64,000 nucleotides of DNA from Pacificimonas sp963710205 (GTDB taxonomy: Bacteria; Pseudomonadota; Alphaproteobacteria; Sphingomonadales; Sphingomonadaceae), in the NCBI GenBank assembly GCA_963710205.1, contig CAVPZG010000006.1:124001-188000 (forward strand), written 5' to 3'. Under the pieces are notes generated by a model. It saw only the letters and a list, made by a program, of their open reading frames with translations, was not told the DNA's origin and made no database searches. This document shows, in pieces, positions 42,599-50,754 of this stretch. Positions within the stretch are counted from its first letter, which is position 1. Every line of letters starts with the position of its first letter. A program made the position numbers and the translations under genes.

Positions 42599-43474
42599 AT
42601 GGCCAGCCTCAAGGACCTGAAAAACCGGATCACCTCGGTCAAGTCGACCCAGAAGATCACGAAGGCGAAGAAAATGGTCGCCGCGGCGAAGCTGCGCCGC
42701 GCGCAGGAGCGTGTCGAGCAGGCCCGCCCCTATGCCGAGAAGATGGAGGCCGTCATGGCGTCCCTCGGCGGCCGCGTGTCGGGGCCGGAGGCCTCGCCGC
42801 TTCTCGTCGGCACGGGCAAGGCGGACACGCATCTGATGGTCGTGGCGACCTCGGACCGCGGTCTGGCGGGCGCGTTCAACGCCAATATCGTCAAGAAGGC
42901 GCGGGAGACCGCCGACCGCCTGCTCGCGCAGGGCAAAACGGTGAAATTCTACCTGCTCGGCAAGAAGGGCCGCGCGGTCATCAAGCGCGCCTATCCCGAA
43001 ATGATCGTGCATTTCCAGGATTTCAGCGACATCAAGGATCCCGATTTCGACTATGCCGCCAACATCGCCGCCGACATCACGGCGCGGTTCCAGGCGGGCG
43101 AGTTCGATGTCGCGCATCTCTACTATTCGGAGTTCAAGTCCGCCCTCGCGCAGGTGCCGACCGAACAGCAGATCATCCCGGTTCCGGTCGATGGTCATGC
43201 GGACGGTGACACAGCGACAGGCGCGGTGGAATATGAACCGTCGGAAGAAGCGATCCTGGATGACCTGCTGCCGCGCAACGTCGCCGTGCAGATCTTCAAG
43301 GGACTTCTGGAAAACGGGGCATCGGAGCAGGGCGCGTCCATGACCGCGATGGACAATGCGACACGCAATGCGGGCGACCTGATCAACGACCTGACCATCC
43401 AGTATAACCGCACGCGTCAGGCCGTCATCACGACCGAACTCGTCGAAATCATTTCCGGCGCTGAAGCGCTGTAG
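42599..43474 (+). CDS. atpG: ATP synthase F1 subunit gamma
   Basis: The 291-residue central rotor shaft of F1. The N-terminal ASLKDLKNRITSVKSTQKI and the C-terminal AMDNATRNAGDLINDLT, RQAVITTELVEI helices, which form the coiled coil inside the alpha3beta3 ring, are conserved. The gene follows a 125-base intergenic repeat. A purine-rich AGGAAGAGAG precedes the ATG. It is 18 bases from atpD. Confidence 0.97.
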   Translation: MASLKDLKNRITSVKSTQKITKAKKMVAAAKLRRAQERVEQARPYAEKMEAVMASLGGRVSGPEASPLLVGTGKADTHLMVVATSDRGLAGAFNANIVKKARETADRLLAQGKTVKFYLLGKKGRAVIKRAYPEMIVHFQDFSDIKDPDFDYAANIAADITARFQAGEFDVAHLYYSEFKSALAQVPTEQQIIPVPVDGHADGDTATGAVEYEPSEEAILDDLLPRNVAVQIFKGLLENGASEQGASMTAMDNATRNAGDLINDLTIQYNRTRQAVITTELVEIISGAEAL

Positions 43475-43492
43475 AGGCTGAGGAAAAAGACC

Positions 43493-44947
43493 ATGGCAAC
43501 CACCCCCACCACGAATAACATCGGCCGCATCGCGCAGGTCATCGGCGCTGTCGTCGACGTGCAGTTCGACACGGACCTGCCCGCCATTCTGTCGGCGCTG
43601 GAGACGAAGAATGGCGACAAGCGCCTCGTCCTCGAAGTCGCGCAGCATCTGGGCGAATCGATGGTTCGGACCATCGCCATGGACGCGACAGAAGGTCTGG
43701 TGCGCGGGCAGGAAGTGACCGACACCGGCTCCCAGATCCGCATGCCCGTCGGGCCGCAGACGCTCGGCCGCATCATGAACGTCATCGGTGAGCCGATCGA
43801 CGAGCGCGGTCCGATCGAGGCGACGCAGACCATGCCGATCCATGCCGAGGCGCCGCTGTTCGTCGACCAGTCGACGGAAAGCTCGATCCTCGTGACTGGC
43901 ATCAAGGTCATCGACCTGCTCGCGCCATATGCGAAGGGCGGCAAGATCGGCCTGTTTGGCGGCGCCGGCGTCGGCAAGACCGTGCTGATCCAGGAACTCA
44001 TCAACAACATCGCAAAGGGGCATGGCGGTACGTCCGTGTTCGCCGGTGTCGGCGAGCGGACGCGTGAGGGCAACGACCTTTACCACGAATTCCTCGACGC
44101 GGGCGTCATCGCCAAGAACGACGCGGGCGAGGCGATTTCGGAGGGCTCCAAGGTGGCCCTCGTCTATGGCCAGATGAACGAGCCTCCGGGCGCGCGCGCG
44201 CGCGTCGCGCTCTCCGGCCTGACCATCGCCGAATATTTCCGCGACATCGAAAATCAGGACGTGCTGTTCTTCGTCGACAACATCTTCCGCTTCACGCAGG
44301 CGGGCTCGGAAGTGTCGGCGCTCCTCGGCCGCATTCCGTCCGCCGTGGGCTACCAGCCGACGCTGGCGACCGACATGGGCAATCTTCAGGAGCGCATCAC
44401 CTCCACCAACAAGGGATCGATCACCTCGGTGCAGGCCATTTACGTGCCCGCCGATGACTTGACCGACCCCGCGCCTGCCACGTCCTTCGCCCACCTTGAC
44501 GCGACGACCGTGCTGAACCGTGCGATTTCGGAGCTGGGCATCTATCCGGCCGTCGATCCGCTCGATTCAACCAGCCGCGTGCTTGAGCCGCGCACCGTGG
44601 GCCAGGACCATTATGACACTGCCCGCGCGGTCCAGGAAATCCTGCAGAAATACAAGTCGCTGCAGGACATCATCGCCATTCTGGGCATGGATGAGCTGTC
44701 GGAAGAGGACAAGCTGACCGTCGCCCGCGCCCGCAAGCTGCAGAAATTCCTGTCGCAGCCCTTCCACGTGGCTGAGGTCTTCACGTCCATCCCCGGCAAG
44801 TTCGTCGATCTGGAAGACACCATCCAGAGCTTCAAGGAAGTCGTCGAGGGCAAGCATGACGACCTGCCCGAAAACGCCTTCTACATGGTCGGCGGCATTT
44901 CCGAGGCCCGTGAAAAGGCGCAGAAAATGGCGGCGGAAGCGGCTTAG
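43493..44947 (+). CDS. atpD: ATP synthase F1 subunit beta
   Basis: The 484-residue catalytic subunit of F1. The P-loop GGAGVGKTVL is at residue 156, the catalytic glutamate region GERTREG follows, and ALLGRIPSAVGYQPTLATDMG and the DELSEEDK segment are conserved. The N-terminal NNIGRIAQVIGAVVDVQF barrel is intact. The stop is followed by a short CT/AG palindrome whose purine arm provides the Shine-Dalgarno of atpC. Confidence 0.98.
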   Translation: MATTPTTNNIGRIAQVIGAVVDVQFDTDLPAILSALETKNGDKRLVLEVAQHLGESMVRTIAMDATEGLVRGQEVTDTGSQIRMPVGPQTLGRIMNVIGEPIDERGPIEATQTMPIHAEAPLFVDQSTESSILVTGIKVIDLLAPYAKGGKIGLFGGAGVGKTVLIQELINNIAKGHGGTSVFAGVGERTREGNDLYHEFLDAGVIAKNDAGEAISEGSKVALVYGQMNEPPGARARVALSGLTIAEYFRDIENQDVLFFVDNIFRFTQAGSEVSALLGRIPSAVGYQPTLATDMGNLQERITSTNKGSITSVQAIYVPADDLTDPAPATSFAHLDATTVLNRAISELGIYPAVDPLDSTSRVLEPRTVGQDHYDTARAVQEILQKYKSLQDIIAILGMDELSEEDKLTVARARKLQKFLSQPFHVAEVFTSIPGKFVDLEDTIQSFKEVVEGKHDDLPENAFYMVGGISEAREKAQKMAAEAA

Positions 44948-44953
44948 TTATAT

Positions 44954-44975
44954 CCCCTCCTCTTAAGGGGAGGGG
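44954..44975. repeat. CT/AG palindrome between atpD and atpC
   Basis: CCCCTCC (44954-44960) pairs with GGAGGGG (44969-44975), followed directly by GAGGAAGAGG and the atpC start. The purine arm lies at Shine-Dalgarno distance, so folding could affect translation of atpC. It is similar to the palindrome at 55472-55496. Confidence 0.65.
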
Positions 44976-44990
44976 AGGAAGAGGACCGAC

Positions 44991-45389
44991 ATGTTACAAT
45001 TCGAACTCGTCAGCCCCGAGCGGCAACTGCGTTCCGGTCAGGTGCATCAGGTGGTGGTGCCCGGTGCGGAAGGTGACTTTGCCGTGCTGGAGGGTCATGC
45101 GCCGCTGATGTCGACCATTCGCCCCGGTGCGATCGAGGTTTATGAAAGCGCCACGTCCGGCGCGGAGCGGATCTTTATCGAGGGCGGCTTCGCCGAGGTG
45201 ACGGACAAGGGGCTTACGATCCTCGCCGAACATGCGCAGCCGGTCGGCGACATCGACGTGTCGGAGCTGTCCGCCGATATTTCGGCCGCCGAAGCGGAGG
45301 TGCGCGGGGCGGACACGGATGCCGAGCGGGTGCGTGCGGAGAAGAAACTGGCCGTACTGGTCGCCAAGCGGGACGCCGCGGCCAATTAG
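44991..45389 (+). CDS. atpC: ATP synthase F1 subunit epsilon
   Basis: The 132-residue epsilon subunit, a regulator of F1 rotation. The N-terminal beta-sandwich is LQFELVSPERQL, VVVPGAEGDFAVLEGHAPLM is the signature, and IEGGFAEVTDKGLTILAEHA closes the domain. The C-terminal helix pair (DTDAERVRAEKKLAVLVAKRD) is short. It is the last gene of the operon, and a likely terminator follows 31 bases on. Confidence 0.96.
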   Translation: MLQFELVSPERQLRSGQVHQVVVPGAEGDFAVLEGHAPLMSTIRPGAIEVYESATSGAERIFIEGGFAEVTDKGLTILAEHAQPVGDIDVSELSADISAAEAEVRGADTDAERVRAEKKLAVLVAKRDAAAN

Positions 45390-45420
45390 CGAGCGCGTAC
45401 CCTTGTAAATCCTGCCTCCA

Positions 45421-45456
45421 TACCGGGGAAGCCCGGTAGGAAGCCTTTGTTTCTGG
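45421..45456 (+). terminator. Putative terminator of the atp operon
   Basis: TACCGGG (45421-45427) and CCCGGTA (45432-45438) form a 7-bp stem with a tetraloop (GAAG), followed within some bases by CCTTTGTTT. It lies 31 bases after atpC. Confidence 0.55.
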
Positions 45457-45529
45457 CGTTACCCCTTCAAACTAAGGGTCGCCGCCATAGGCCCCCGCAC
45501 GCCATAAGGCTCTGAACTCTGGAGGCCTT

Positions 45530-46633
45530 ATGAATTTCGATTTTTCCGATGACGCGCGTGAATTTCAGGCGCAGGCACGGCGTTTTTTCGACGCCGAGGC
45601 CGGACCGGATTCCGCGCGCAAAATCATGAATTCGGACGACGGGTACGATGCCGCCATGTGGCAGGGTGTCGTCGATCTGGGCCTGACGGCGCTGCGCGTG
45701 CCGGAGGCGCATGGAGGTGTCGGGCTGGGCGCGGAAGAAGCCTGCCTGATCGCGGAAGAGGTCGGCCGCAGCCTTGCGCCGGTTCCGCTGATGTCGACGA
45801 TGCTGTTTACCGAGGCGTTGCTGGCAGCGGGCACGGAGGAGCAGCAGGCCAGATATCTGCCGAAGATTGCCGACGGATCGCTCATCGGCTGCATCGGCTG
45901 GGGCGAGGGCGGGACGCAGGTGCCGACGTCCATGCCCGATACGCGCATGACAAAGTCGGGGCTGAGCGGCACGAAGGCCCCGGTCGCGGACGCTACGCTG
46001 GCGCAGGTCGCGGTGGTCACCGGCGCGGGGGACGATGGCCCGGCGCTTTATCTCGTCGATTTTGATCAGGACGCCGTGCAGGTCGAGGCCGTCGATACGC
46101 TCGATCTGGTGCGCCCACATGGGCGCATCACCCTGAAGGACGCCCGCGCCGAGCCCATGGGCAATGCCGCGACCTATGCCGACTTTCTCGACAAGGCGGC
46201 CGTACTTTCGGCCTTCGAGGCGATTGGCACGCAGGACGCGGCCATGGCGATGGCAGTCGATTACGCGAAGGACCGCGTCGCCTTCGGCCAGCGGATCGGG
46301 CGCTATCAGGGCGTGAAGCACAAGGCCGCCGACATGTATATCAAGCAGCAGCTCGCCCGCGCGCACGCGATGCACGGGGCCTGGGCGTTCCAGACGGACG
46401 CGCCGGAGCTGCGGCAGGCGGCATCGGCTGCGCGCGCGGCCAGTCTGGATGCCCTCGCCTTCACGGCGGAGGAGAATGTGCAGATGCATGGCGGCATCGG
46501 GTTCACCTGGGAATCGAACTGCCAGTTCTATTATCGACGCAGCCGCGCCCTGAGTGCGGCACTTGGTAGCCGCGGCTTCTGGTCCGATCGACTTGTGCGG
46601 TCGCTTGAACGACGCAACGCCGAAGCGGCATAA
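45530..46633 (+). CDS. Acyl-CoA dehydrogenase family protein, small partner of pair 2
   Basis: A 367-residue acyl-CoA dehydrogenase-like protein. The N-terminus reads MNFDFSDDAREFQAQARRFF. The middle-domain substrate motif is absent (GCIGWGEGGTQVPT), whereas RVAFGQRIGRYQGVKHKAAD and VQMHGGIGFTWES are kept in the C-terminal domain. It therefore matches the small partner of pair 1 and is complementary to the next gene. The stop and the following ATG are 16 bases apart, with GGAGAG between as the next Shine-Dalgarno. Substrate unknown. Confidence 0.87.
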   Translation: MNFDFSDDAREFQAQARRFFDAEAGPDSARKIMNSDDGYDAAMWQGVVDLGLTALRVPEAHGGVGLGAEEACLIAEEVGRSLAPVPLMSTMLFTEALLAAGTEEQQARYLPKIADGSLIGCIGWGEGGTQVPTSMPDTRMTKSGLSGTKAPVADATLAQVAVVTGAGDDGPALYLVDFDQDAVQVEAVDTLDLVRPHGRITLKDARAEPMGNAATYADFLDKAAVLSAFEAIGTQDAAMAMAVDYAKDRVAFGQRIGRYQGVKHKAADMYIKQQLARAHAMHGAWAFQTDAPELRQAASAARAASLDALAFTAEENVQMHGGIGFTWESNCQFYYRRSRALSAALGSRGFWSDRLVRSLERRNAEAA

Positions 46634-46649
46634 GGTTCAGGAGAGAATC

Positions 46650-47867
46650 ATGGATTTCAACGACAGTCCGGCGGAAGCCGAAATCCGCAAGGAAGTGCGC
46701 GCGTGGATCGCGGAGAACACGGCTGAATATGAAGGCCTTCCCGCGCCAGCCTCGAAAGAGGAATTCGTCGCGCGGCAAAAATCATGGCAGCGCAAGAAAT
46801 ATGAGGGCGGCTATGCCGGCATCACCTGGCCGAAGAAATTCGGCGGGCAGGGCAAGGGACCGCTGGAATCGATCATCTTCAGTCAGGAGGAGGGCAAGTC
46901 CCCCGCGCCGAACGGGCTTTACGCCATTGGCCTTGGCATGTGCATTCCGACCGTCTTCACGCATGGCAATCAGGACGTCATCGACCGTTTCGTGCCAAAG
47001 GCATTGTCGGGTGAGGAAATCTGGTGCCAGCTCTTTTCAGAACCCGCCGCGGGCAGCGACCTGGCCGGTATCCGCACGAAGGCGGAGAGGGACGGCGATG
47101 AGTGGGTCATCAACGGCCAGAAGGTCTGGACGACCAACGCGCATCTTTGCGATTATGGCATCATCGTCACGCGCACGGACCCCGCCGCGCCCAAGCATAA
47201 GGGCCTGACGATGTTCATCGTCGATATGCACGATCCGGGCGTCGAGTGCCGGCCGCTGAAACAGATGTCGGGCGGATCGGACTTCAACGAGGTCTTTTTC
47301 GACGATGTCCGCGTGCCGGATGCGTGGCGTCTGGGCGAGGAGGGCGAGGGCTGGAAGGTTGCGCTGACGACGCTGATGAACGAACGGCTCGCGGTGGGCG
47401 GCAAGCCGCGTTATTCACCCGACTGGTCCACCCTGATGGCGGTCGCGAAGGAAATTGAAACCGCGCTCGGCCCCGCCTCGGAACAGGCCGACGTTCGCGA
47501 TCAGATCGCGCAGGCCTATATCAACGATCAGGGTGTGAAGCTGACGCAGCAGCGGGCGCTGTCGGCGCTGTCGCAGGGAAAGACGCCGGGACCGGAACAG
47601 TCGATTTCGAAGGTCGTCGTCGCAAAGCAGATGCAGGAAATTTCACGCTTCGCGCTCGACCTCAGTGAAAGCGCGGGCTTCATGGCCGCGCCCGAAGGGA
47701 GCGAACTGGCGAAGCTGCAGGGTAGCTATTTCGGCTCCGCCGGCCTTCGCATCGCGGGCGGTACGGACGAAATCCTGAGGAATATCATCGCTGAACGCGT
47801 CCTTGGCCTGCCCGGCGATCTGCGACCGCCCAAGGAAACGCCGTTTAACGAAATCCAGCCGCTGTAA
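46650..47867 (+). CDS. Acyl-CoA dehydrogenase family protein, large partner of pair 2
   Basis: A 405-residue acyl-CoA dehydrogenase. It contains WCQLFSEPAAGSDLAG and GQKVWTTNAHLCDYG in the middle domain and GGTDEILRNIIAERVLGLP at the C-terminus, but no HGGxGF or RxxFGxxI motif, which the preceding gene supplies. An upstream in-frame ATG at 46554 lies inside the previous gene; the start at 46650 has AGGAG before it. The two genes probably form one heteromeric enzyme. A Tat-exported carbonic anhydrase gene follows 67 bases on. Confidence 0.88.
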   Translation: MDFNDSPAEAEIRKEVRAWIAENTAEYEGLPAPASKEEFVARQKSWQRKKYEGGYAGITWPKKFGGQGKGPLESIIFSQEEGKSPAPNGLYAIGLGMCIPTVFTHGNQDVIDRFVPKALSGEEIWCQLFSEPAAGSDLAGIRTKAERDGDEWVINGQKVWTTNAHLCDYGIIVTRTDPAAPKHKGLTMFIVDMHDPGVECRPLKQMSGGSDFNEVFFDDVRVPDAWRLGEEGEGWKVALTTLMNERLAVGGKPRYSPDWSTLMAVAKEIETALGPASEQADVRDQIAQAYINDQGVKLTQQRALSALSQGKTPGPEQSISKVVVAKQMQEISRFALDLSESAGFMAAPEGSELAKLQGSYFGSAGLRIAGGTDEILRNIIAERVLGLPGDLRPPKETPFNEIQPL

Positions 47868-47934
47868 AGGGTTCGCACTGTTGATTTCGGTGAATTTGTG
47901 GCAACGGAACTGGACCACATTCGGAGAAACTACG

Positions 47935-48654
47935 ATGCCCACGAGACGTCATTTTCTAACTGCAACGACGGCGGTAGGTGCTGCTGCCCTGCTTTCCCAA
48001 AATGCTGCTGCCGACCATCATGAGGACGCAGCCATGGCTGCCCCTGCGCCATCCAATCTTTCGCCAGATGAAGCGCTTGCTCTATTGGAGGATGGCAACA
48101 GAAGATTCCTGGCCGGCGAGCGCGCCGCTACACTTTCAGATGCGCAGCGCCGCCTGGAGCTCGCGCGCGGCCAGGCCCCGTTTGCCGCCTATGTGACCTG
48201 TTCGGACAGCCGTGTACCGCCGGAACTTCTTTTTGGACGCGGCCTCGGCGAACTTTTCATTATCCGTAATGCGGGCAATACCGTTGATACCGTCGCACTC
48301 GGCTCTATCGAATATGCCGTCGCCGAACTTGGTGTACCGCTCGTGGTTGTCATGGGCCACGAACGTTGCGGTGCCGTCAGCGCGGCCGCAAAAGTCGTGA
48401 CGGACAATGCCACATTTCCCGGGTCAATCGGCAAGATGGTGGAGCCAATCATACCTGCCGTCTTGAAGGCGCAGGGCCAGGATGGCGATCTCGTTGATAA
48501 CAGTGTCCGTGAAAATGTACGCCGCGTGGTTGGTCAGCTCAGGAACCAGACCGATCCGCTGATGCAAGAGCCGCAGCGTGCGGGGCAACTCAAGGTCGTT
48601 GGTGCCTATTACGATCTCGACAGCGGGCGCGTCGACTTTTTCGACCGGCCCTGA
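47935..48654 (+). CDS. Tat-exported beta-class carbonic anhydrase
   Basis: A 239-residue protein with a twin-arginine signal (TRRHFLTATTAVGAAAL, then NAAADHHEDA). The mature part is a beta carbonic anhydrase, with zinc ligands Cys-Asp-x-Arg in CSDSRVPPELLFGRG and His-x2-Cys in GHERCGAVSAA. It converts CO2 and bicarbonate, probably in the periplasm, which is unusual for the beta class. I start at the ATG at 47935, with GGAG upstream; a longer frame to 47803 runs into the dehydrogenase gene. Its location next to an acyl-CoA dehydrogenase pair gives no clear functional link. Confidence 0.9.
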   Translation: MPTRRHFLTATTAVGAAALLSQNAAADHHEDAAMAAPAPSNLSPDEALALLEDGNRRFLAGERAATLSDAQRRLELARGQAPFAAYVTCSDSRVPPELLFGRGLGELFIIRNAGNTVDTVALGSIEYAVAELGVPLVVVMGHERCGAVSAAAKVVTDNATFPGSIGKMVEPIIPAVLKAQGQDGDLVDNSVRENVRRVVGQLRNQTDPLMQEPQRAGQLKVVGAYYDLDSGRVDFFDRP

Positions 48655-48866
48655 TGTCCGTGTGACTCGCTAGCGCGTGAGGCCATCCTGATTGGGAAAG
48701 GAATGATTCGAGCCTGGCGGCGCGGTCAACCGAACGGATGATTTGAGGAAACCGGTGCCCGCCTGTCTCGTCAGAGAAATTTTCCAGTTCGCCAGGAACC
48801 GTTTCAAGCATCCGTGTGTTTAATCCGTGTCTGATCGTTCCTTTATTGAAACGACCGACTGAGTCA

Positions 48867-48917
48867 GAAAAAGCCGGGCCAGAGGGTGATTACCTGTTCC
48901 TCTCGCCCGGCTTTTTC
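48867..48917. terminator. Bidirectional terminator between carbonic anhydrase and sugar dehydrogenase genes
   Basis: GAAAAAGCCGGGC (48867-48879) and GCCCGGCTTTTTC (48905-48917) are perfect reverse complements; the poly-T arm works on the plus strand and the poly-A arm on the minus strand. The convergent genes on both sides should be ended here. The rest of the 270-base gap from 48655 shows no gene or tRNA. Confidence 0.85.
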
Positions 48918-48924
48918 ATGGTCC

Positions 48925-50091
48925 TCAGCCCGCTGGCGTCAGCTTCAGAAGGCGTCCGCCTTCGCCATCCTCCAGAACATAGACATTGCCGTCCGGACCC
49001 TGTTCGAGTTCGCGGATGCGCTGGCCCATGTCATAGCGGGCGATTTCCTTCGCGTTCTCTCCGTCGAGCGACACATTGATAATCGCCATCGACGACAGGC
49101 CGCCGATCAGGCCCGTGTTCTTCCAGGCGGGGAACCGGTCGCCTGAGTAAATCACGAAGCCAGCGGGGGAGATGACCGGCGTCCAGTCCTCTTCGGGCGG
49201 ATTATAGCCGTCGCCTTCGCTGTGATCCGGAATGTCGCGGCCATCATAATGATCGCCGTTCGAAACGCGGGGATAGCCGTAATTGTCGCCCTTCACGATC
49301 AGGTTCAGCTCATCGCCGCCCTTGGGACCCATTTCGTGCTCCCAAAGCTGCCCGCTCGCGTCAAAAGCGATGCCGAGCGGATTGCGGTGACCATAGGACC
49401 AGATCTGCGACTTGATACGGCCCTGATCGTAAAACGGATTGTCAGATGGAACCATGCCGCCATCTGTAAGGCGTATGATCTTGCCCAGGTTCATGTTCAT
49501 GTCCTGCGCCGGCTCGAACTTCTGCCGCTCGCCGGAGGAAATATAAAGCATGCCGTCAGGCCCGAATGCCATGCGGTGACCATAATGCCCGCGGCCTTCG
49601 ACCTTTGGTTCCTGCCGCCAGATGACCTCCCCCTCCGTCAGCGCGGGCGCGGAACCTGACATGTCCAGTTTGGCGCGCATGACGGCGGCACCGCGCGTAT
49701 CGTTGTCCCCTGCCTCCACGAAGGACAGATAGACATAGCCGTTATTCGCGAAATCGGGATGGATGATGACATCGCCCATCCCGCCCTGTCCGCCATAATC
49801 GACGTCCGGGGTTCCGCTTACGCTCGCAATGGTGCCATCGGCTTTGCGGTGAACGAGCTTGCCAGCCTTTTCCGTGATCAGCATCGATCCGTCGGGCAGA
49901 AACGTCATTGCCCAGGGTTCGTTGAAGCTGGCCATTTCCTCCACAGCGAACGGCTTGCCATCAGCCGTCATGTCGGTGGACTCGGCGCTTGGCGCATTAT
50001 CCTGCGCGTTCGTTCCGCTCATGCTGCCACAGGCAGAAAGCGCAATCAGGCTCGCGCCCGCGATCAGGGGCGTCATCAGGCGGCTCAACAT
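48925..50091 (-). CDS. PQQ-dependent sugar dehydrogenase (soluble aldose type), lipoprotein
   Basis: A 388-residue six-bladed beta-propeller of the Gdh/YliI type, which oxidises aldoses with PQQ in the periplasm. The lipoprotein signal is MLSRLMTPLIAGASLIALSAC with lipobox LSAC. Family motifs include NEPWAMTFLPDGSMLITEK, GGQGGMGDVIIHPDF, GHYGHRMAFGPDGMLYIS and the YGHRNPLGIAFD blade. The start is taken at 50091 because it gives a clean signal peptide and has a GGAG site; the ATG at 50106 is an alternative. The gene ends close to a bidirectional terminator and is divergent from rimP. Confidence 0.9.
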   Translation of the reverse strand: MLSRLMTPLIAGASLIALSACGSMSGTNAQDNAPSAESTDMTADGKPFAVEEMASFNEPWAMTFLPDGSMLITEKAGKLVHRKADGTIASVSGTPDVDYGGQGGMGDVIIHPDFANNGYVYLSFVEAGDNDTRGAAVMRAKLDMSGSAPALTEGEVIWRQEPKVEGRGHYGHRMAFGPDGMLYISSGERQKFEPAQDMNMNLGKIIRLTDGGMVPSDNPFYDQGRIKSQIWSYGHRNPLGIAFDASGQLWEHEMGPKGGDELNLIVKGDNYGYPRVSNGDHYDGRDIPDHSEGDGYNPPEEDWTPVISPAGFVIYSGDRFPAWKNTGLIGGLSSMAIINVSLDGENAKEIARYDMGQRIRELEQGPDGNVYVLEDGEGGRLLKLTPAG

Positions 50092-50111
50092 ATTCGTAAT
50101 CTCCATATCTC

Positions 50112-50140
50112 TTGCGGGTATCGATGTGCAGGTCTATATA
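50112..50140 (+). promoter_or_regulatory. Putative sigma-70-like promoter of the rimP-nusA operon
   Basis: TTGCGG (50112-50117) and TATATA (50135-50140) are 17 bases apart, close to the TTGACA-N17-TATAAT consensus. The pair lies about 100 bases before rimP in the divergent region. Confidence 0.45.
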
Positions 50141-50237
50141 ACACGCATCTTCCACATGGTTAGCCTCTGGAAGCTGGTACCGCCACCCCGCGGAACCGGC
50201 CACGGAAAGCTATGCCGACCGATTCGGAGACTCGCCC

Positions 50238-50741
50238 TTGGCCGACATGGCCGAAATATCGAAGCTGATCGAGCCGCTCGTCACGACACGCGGCTGGGAG
50301 CTGGTGCGCGTCAAGATGACCACGGGCGAAATGGGCAAGACGCTGCAGGTCATGGCGGAGGACCCCGCCACCGGACAGCTGCTTGTCGATCAGTGCGCCG
50401 CCCTGTCGCGGGATATCTCCAACCTGTTCGACGAGGTCGATCCCATCGAGGAGGAATATGTTCTGGAAGTTTCCTCACCCGGCATCGACCGCCCGCTGAC
50501 GCGGCCAAAGGATTTCGCGCTCTGGGCCGGGCACAAGACGAAACTCAATCTTGTGGACGGCATAGAGGGGCGCAAGACGTTCAAGGGCCGCCTGCTCGGT
50601 CTTGAAGGCAATGCCGTGAAGCTGAAACTGGAAGACGGGTCGGACAGCGAGATGGCTTTTCCGCTCGACAATATTCACAGCGCCAAGCTGGTGCTGACCA
50701 ATGACCTGATCGCTGCCACGCAGCCCAAACCGCTCAACTGA
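50238..50741 (+). CDS. rimP: Ribosome maturation factor RimP
   Basis: A 167-residue factor needed for 30S subunit maturation. The conserved N-terminus LIEPLVTTRGWELVRVKM and the pair VDQCAALSRDISNLFDEVD and YVLEVSSPGIDRPL are plainly present. I use the TTG start at 50238 (giving MADMAEIS-like leader as in sphingomonads), with GGAGA upstream; the ATG at 50247 is three codons in. First gene of the rimP-nusA-ylxR-infB-rbfA-truB-rpsO-pnp block. Confidence 0.92.
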   Translation: MADMAEISKLIEPLVTTRGWELVRVKMTTGEMGKTLQVMAEDPATGQLLVDQCAALSRDISNLFDEVDPIEEEYVLEVSSPGIDRPLTRPKDFALWAGHKTKLNLVDGIEGRKTFKGRLLGLEGNAVKLKLEDGSDSEMAFPLDNIHSAKLVLTNDLIAATQPKPLN

Positions 50742-50754
50742 GGGAATAGACGCC

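Noticed and set aside
42506..44494. Long minus-strand open frame opposite atpG and atpD
   Set aside because: Mirror of conserved ATP synthase genes; no domain, no Shine-Dalgarno of note.
48655..48866. Possible tRNA or small gene in the 270-base gap
   Set aside because: I found no T-loop consensus GGTTCGAATCC, no cloverleaf arms and no convincing reading frame.
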